A program made the position numbers and the translations under genes. Below the pieces are notes generated by a model. The model made no database searches. It was not told where the DNA came from and was given only the letters and a program-made list of their open reading frames with translations. Positions 61,568-64,000 of a stretch of DNA of 64,000 bases are shown piece after piece. This DNA comes from Pseudomonas sp. GD04091. GTDB taxonomy: Bacteria; Pseudomonadota; Gammaproteobacteria; Pseudomonadales; Pseudomonadaceae. The stretch covers positions 288,581 to 352,580 of the forward strand of contig NZ_JAOEBG010000004.1 of NCBI RefSeq assembly GCF_029836165.1, written 5' to 3'. Each line of letters starts with the position of its first letter. The stretch's first letter is position 1.

Positions 61568-62872
61568 ATGCTATCGGTCCTGAAAAATCGAACCTACAGA
61601 CACCTGTTCCTGGCTCAGGTCATTGCACTGGTGGGTACCGGGTTAGCCACCGTTGCCTTGGGCTTGCTGGCCTTCGATCTGGCGGGCGCCCAGGCAGGCG
61701 CAGTACTGGGTACCGCGTTGGCGATCAAAATGGCGGCTTACATCGGCGTCGCACCCGTTGCGGCTGCGTTCGCGGAGCACCTGCCTAGAAAAGCCATGCT
61801 GGTAACGCTGGACCTGGTGAGAGCCGCGGTTGCTTTGCTGCTGCCGTTCGTTACGGAGATCTGGCAAGTCTATGTACTCATTTTTGTCCTGCAGTCCGCC
61901 TCTGCTGCGTTCACCCCAACCTTCCAGGCAACTATTCCAGACATCCTGCCCGACGAACGCGAATACACCAGAGCGCTGTCGTTGTCTCGACTAGCCTACG
62001 ACCTGGAAAGTGTCATCAGCCCGATGCTCGCAGCGCTGCTGCTCACCGTGGTCAGCTTCCACAGCCTGTTTGCCGGCACTGTCGTGGGCTTCCTGGTATC
62101 TGCCGCGATGGTAGCCACAGTGGTTCTGCCCGCTGCTATACGCGGCCCCAAACGCAGCATCTACGAGCGAACCACCAAAGGTATGCGGATCTTCCTGCGC
62201 ACTCCACGACTGCGTGGCTTGTTGGCCTTGAACCTGACCGTCGCGGCAGCCAGCGCGATGGTCATCGTCAATACCGTCGTGCTTGTTCAATCTCGTTTCG
62301 GGTTGCCGCAGAGTTCAACGGCAATGGCGCTCATGGCATTTGGTGCAGGATCAATGATCGTCGCACTGGCACTCCCACGCCTGCTTGAACGTCTGGATGA
62401 CCGAAAGGCGATGCTCGCTGGCGGCGCGGTCTTGGTCGTAGGCCTGCTGCTCGGGACCTTCGTGAACAGCTATTGGAGCCTCGTGGGGTTGTGGGTTGCA
62501 CTGGGAGCTGGTTACTCCCTTGCTCAAACCCCATCAGGACGCATCTTGCGTCGTTCATCAACTTCCCAAGACCGCCCAGCATTATTCGCTGCGCAATTTG
62601 CCTTGTCCCACGCTTGCTGGCTGATCACCTACCCCCTGGCTGGGTGGCTAGGCGCTAGCGTTAGCCTGACCGCGTCTTTCATTGGCCTGACGCTTGTCGC
62701 AGCAATGGCTTGGATTCTGAGCAAGCAGATATGGCGACCGGAGTATGACGAAGAGGTGGTCGCGCATTCTCATGTCGACTTGCCGGAAAACCACCCACAT
62801 GTTGCTGAAGGTAAGGCACATGCCCACACATTCGTGATCGATGATGATCACCCCAAATGGCCGGGTTGCTGA
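61568..62872 (+). CDS. MFS metal exporter, NreB-like
   Basis: A 434-residue major-facilitator protein with 12 spans and the loop EHLPRKAMLVTLDLVRA. The C-terminal tail is rich in histidine (VVAHSHVDLPENHPHVAEGKAHAHTF), as in the nickel exporters NreB and NrsD. This, and an RcnR-like operator in its promoter, point to nickel or cobalt efflux. ATG 61568 is preceded by GGGAGG. It is followed after 40 bp by the znuA-like gene on the same strand. Confidence 0.82.
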   Translation: MLSVLKNRTYRHLFLAQVIALVGTGLATVALGLLAFDLAGAQAGAVLGTALAIKMAAYIGVAPVAAAFAEHLPRKAMLVTLDLVRAAVALLLPFVTEIWQVYVLIFVLQSASAAFTPTFQATIPDILPDEREYTRALSLSRLAYDLESVISPMLAALLLTVVSFHSLFAGTVVGFLVSAAMVATVVLPAAIRGPKRSIYERTTKGMRIFLRTPRLRGLLALNLTVAAASAMVIVNTVVLVQSRFGLPQSSTAMALMAFGAGSMIVALALPRLLERLDDRKAMLAGGAVLVVGLLLGTFVNSYWSLVGLWVALGAGYSLAQTPSGRILRRSSTSQDRPALFAAQFALSHACWLITYPLAGWLGASVSLTASFIGLTLVAAMAWILSKQIWRPEYDEEVVAHSHVDLPENHPHVAEGKAHAHTFVIDDDHPKWPGC

Positions 62873-62912
62873 TTCTGCTGGGTCTGGCTGTTCAATTTTT
62901 GAAGGACGTTTA

Positions 62913-63872
62913 ATGCTCAAGAACGCGTTAATGATCAGTGCTGCAATGATGCTGGGGATGGCAAGCCTCAAGGCGTCAGCCGCTGTAAACCTGGTGACCA
63001 GCATCAAGCCTCTGCAACTGATCGCGGCGGAAGTGCAGGACGGATTAGGCGAGCCTGTCGCGGTCGTGCCGGCGGGTGCCTCCCCACATAGCTTTACGCT
63101 CAAGCCGTCAACGGTGAGGGACTTGCAACAAGCCGACCTGGTGTACTGGATCGGTCCGGACTTGGAAACTTATCTGAGTAAAACACTAGAAGCCCGACGC
63201 GGCAAAACCGTCTCGATTCAAAACCTGGACGGTCTGCATGTCCGCCACTTTGGCGATAGCCAACTTGGGAAAACCAATCAGGTAACCCCTGACGAGCATC
63301 CGGATGATGCCCACGACGACCTTCACCGCCCGGGCTCCATCGATGTTCACCTCTGGTTGAACCCGGGGAATGCATTGATCATCGCCAAGCAAATGGCAGA
63401 CGATTTAGCAATCGCAGACTCGCAAAATGCGGAGCGCTATCAAGCCAATTTCGCAGCATTCCGAGAACGTCTAGAACAGCAGGATGGGGATTTGAAACGT
63501 CGCCTGGCCCTTCTGTCAGGTAAGCCATTCTTCCTGTTCCATCAGACCTTTGATTACTTCGAGGAGGCTTATGGACTGAAGCACAGAGGCATCCTCACGA
63601 TAGGCAACGAGATTCAACCCGGAGCCCGACATGTCGCCGAGCTCAAAGCACTGCTCAAAGATGCAGGTGCCAGCTGCATTTTCTATGAGCCACCCGTACG
63701 CCCCAAGTTGGCGGAGACCATTGCTGCAGGCATGCCAGTGCGCTTCGCTGAGCTGGATGCCCTCGGCTACGGGATCACGCCTCAAGCAGGTGGTTACAGC
63801 ATGCTTCTTGATCGTTTAGGGCAGTCAATGGGTAGTTGCCTGGAGCAACTCGATCGCAAGTCCTCGTCATGA
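62913..63872 (+). CDS. ZnuA-like metal-binding periplasmic protein (orphan)
   Basis: A 319-residue cluster A-I substrate-binding protein of ABC metal importers. A signal peptide covers residues 1-23 (MISAAMMLGMASLKASA). The ZnuA ligands are likely His in AGASPHSFTL, His in DVHLWLNPGN and His in FLFHQTFDYFEEAYGL, with a short His/Asp loop TPDEHPDDAHDDLHR. No permease or ATPase gene accompanies it. ATG 62913 follows AAGGA. It lies just downstream of the NreB-like exporter and may be cotranscribed, an odd pairing of uptake-type and efflux proteins. Confidence 0.85.
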   Translation: MLKNALMISAAMMLGMASLKASAAVNLVTSIKPLQLIAAEVQDGLGEPVAVVPAGASPHSFTLKPSTVRDLQQADLVYWIGPDLETYLSKTLEARRGKTVSIQNLDGLHVRHFGDSQLGKTNQVTPDEHPDDAHDDLHRPGSIDVHLWLNPGNALIIAKQMADDLAIADSQNAERYQANFAAFRERLEQQDGDLKRRLALLSGKPFFLFHQTFDYFEEAYGLKHRGILTIGNEIQPGARHVAELKALLKDAGASCIFYEPPVRPKLAETIAAGMPVRFAELDALGYGITPQAGGYSMLLDRLGQSMGSCLEQLDRKSSS

Positions 63873-63898
63873 AATGCTGAGGGATCACCCAGGCTTCA

Positions 63899-64000
63899 TC
63901 ACTGAGCCGCAAGGGCAAAAGTAAGACGAACCTGGGTCCCCTCGTTCTGCGCACTGTGGATGTCTACCTGTCCACCAAAGCGCTCCATGATGCGTTTGAC
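63899..64000 (-). CDS. Sensor histidine kinase, C-terminal end (cut by window edge)
   Basis: The last 33 residues of a minus-strand gene end at TGA 63899-63901. The segment VKRIMERFGGQVDIHSAQNEG, then TQVRLTFALAAQ, is the end of a HATPase_c domain, including the final G-box strand. It is therefore a two-component kinase; given the context, perhaps another metal sensor, but that is a guess. Confidence 0.75.
   Translation of the reverse strand, partial: VKRIMERFGGQVDIHSAQNEGTQVRLTFALAAQ

Overview
The window looks like the chromosome of a Pseudomonas of the P. putida group. Evidence: a complete gallate-degradation cluster in the order described for P. putida, OprD-type porins, a KatB/AnkB pair, the four-gene ligase-associated repair cluster, a CioAB oxidase and a Pseudomonas-type metallothionein. 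Most of the first 41 kb is high-GC core-like sequence. From about 41.2 kb onward the base composition falls and the content becomes accessory: a second ligD, unknown regulators and metal resistance.

Layout. 1-4.2 kb: start of an SDR gene and its divergent LysR regulator, a small membrane protein, an exported metallo-beta-lactamase-fold hydrolase and a ProQ/FinO RNA chaperone. 4.4-12.3 kb: gallate uptake and catabolism (galT, galA, galP, galR, galB, galC, galD). 12.3-16.7 kb: a CNNM/HlyC-type membrane protein, an ABM monooxygenase-like protein, and katB-ankB under a probable OxyR site. 16.8-20.7 kb: a compact MerR module in which an old-yellow-enzyme homologue, an exported acetoacetate-decarboxylase-like protein and an alpha/beta hydrolase each have a promoter with the 19-bp spacer typical of MerR activation. 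20.8-26.8 kb: exonuclease, ATP-dependent ligase, Lhr-type helicase (frameshifted here) and PdeM endonuclease, overlapping head to tail. 27-33 kb: an extended SDR/reductase, ZntB-like transporter, diguanylate cyclase, KfrA-like DNA-binding protein and FNT channel. 33-39 kb: cioAB behind a YdeP-type molybdopterin oxidoreductase, divergent from a bestrophin. 39-41 kb: a hexanucleotide repeat, a metallothionein operon and the 5' part of ligD.

The native ligD stops abruptly inside its ligase active-site motif at 41187. It is followed by a lower-GC segment that starts with a complete, divergent ligD, as if an inserted island brought a replacement for the gene it broke. The segment continues with an XRE regulator and divergent unknown gene, a 61-nt perfect palindrome, small secreted proteins, and a metal block: a DUF2790 protein, a porin and an HME-RND efflux operon (czcC-like, DUF3240, czcA-like, czcB-like), then divergent copRS-like genes and a PtrA-like peptide, rcnR-rcnA, chrBA, an NreB-like exporter and an orphan ZnuA-like binding protein. 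The window ends inside a sensor kinase gene. Three CopR-like boxes and two RcnR-like operators tie these genes into metal-responsive regulons. No integrase, transposase, tRNA, rRNA or CRISPR array was seen.
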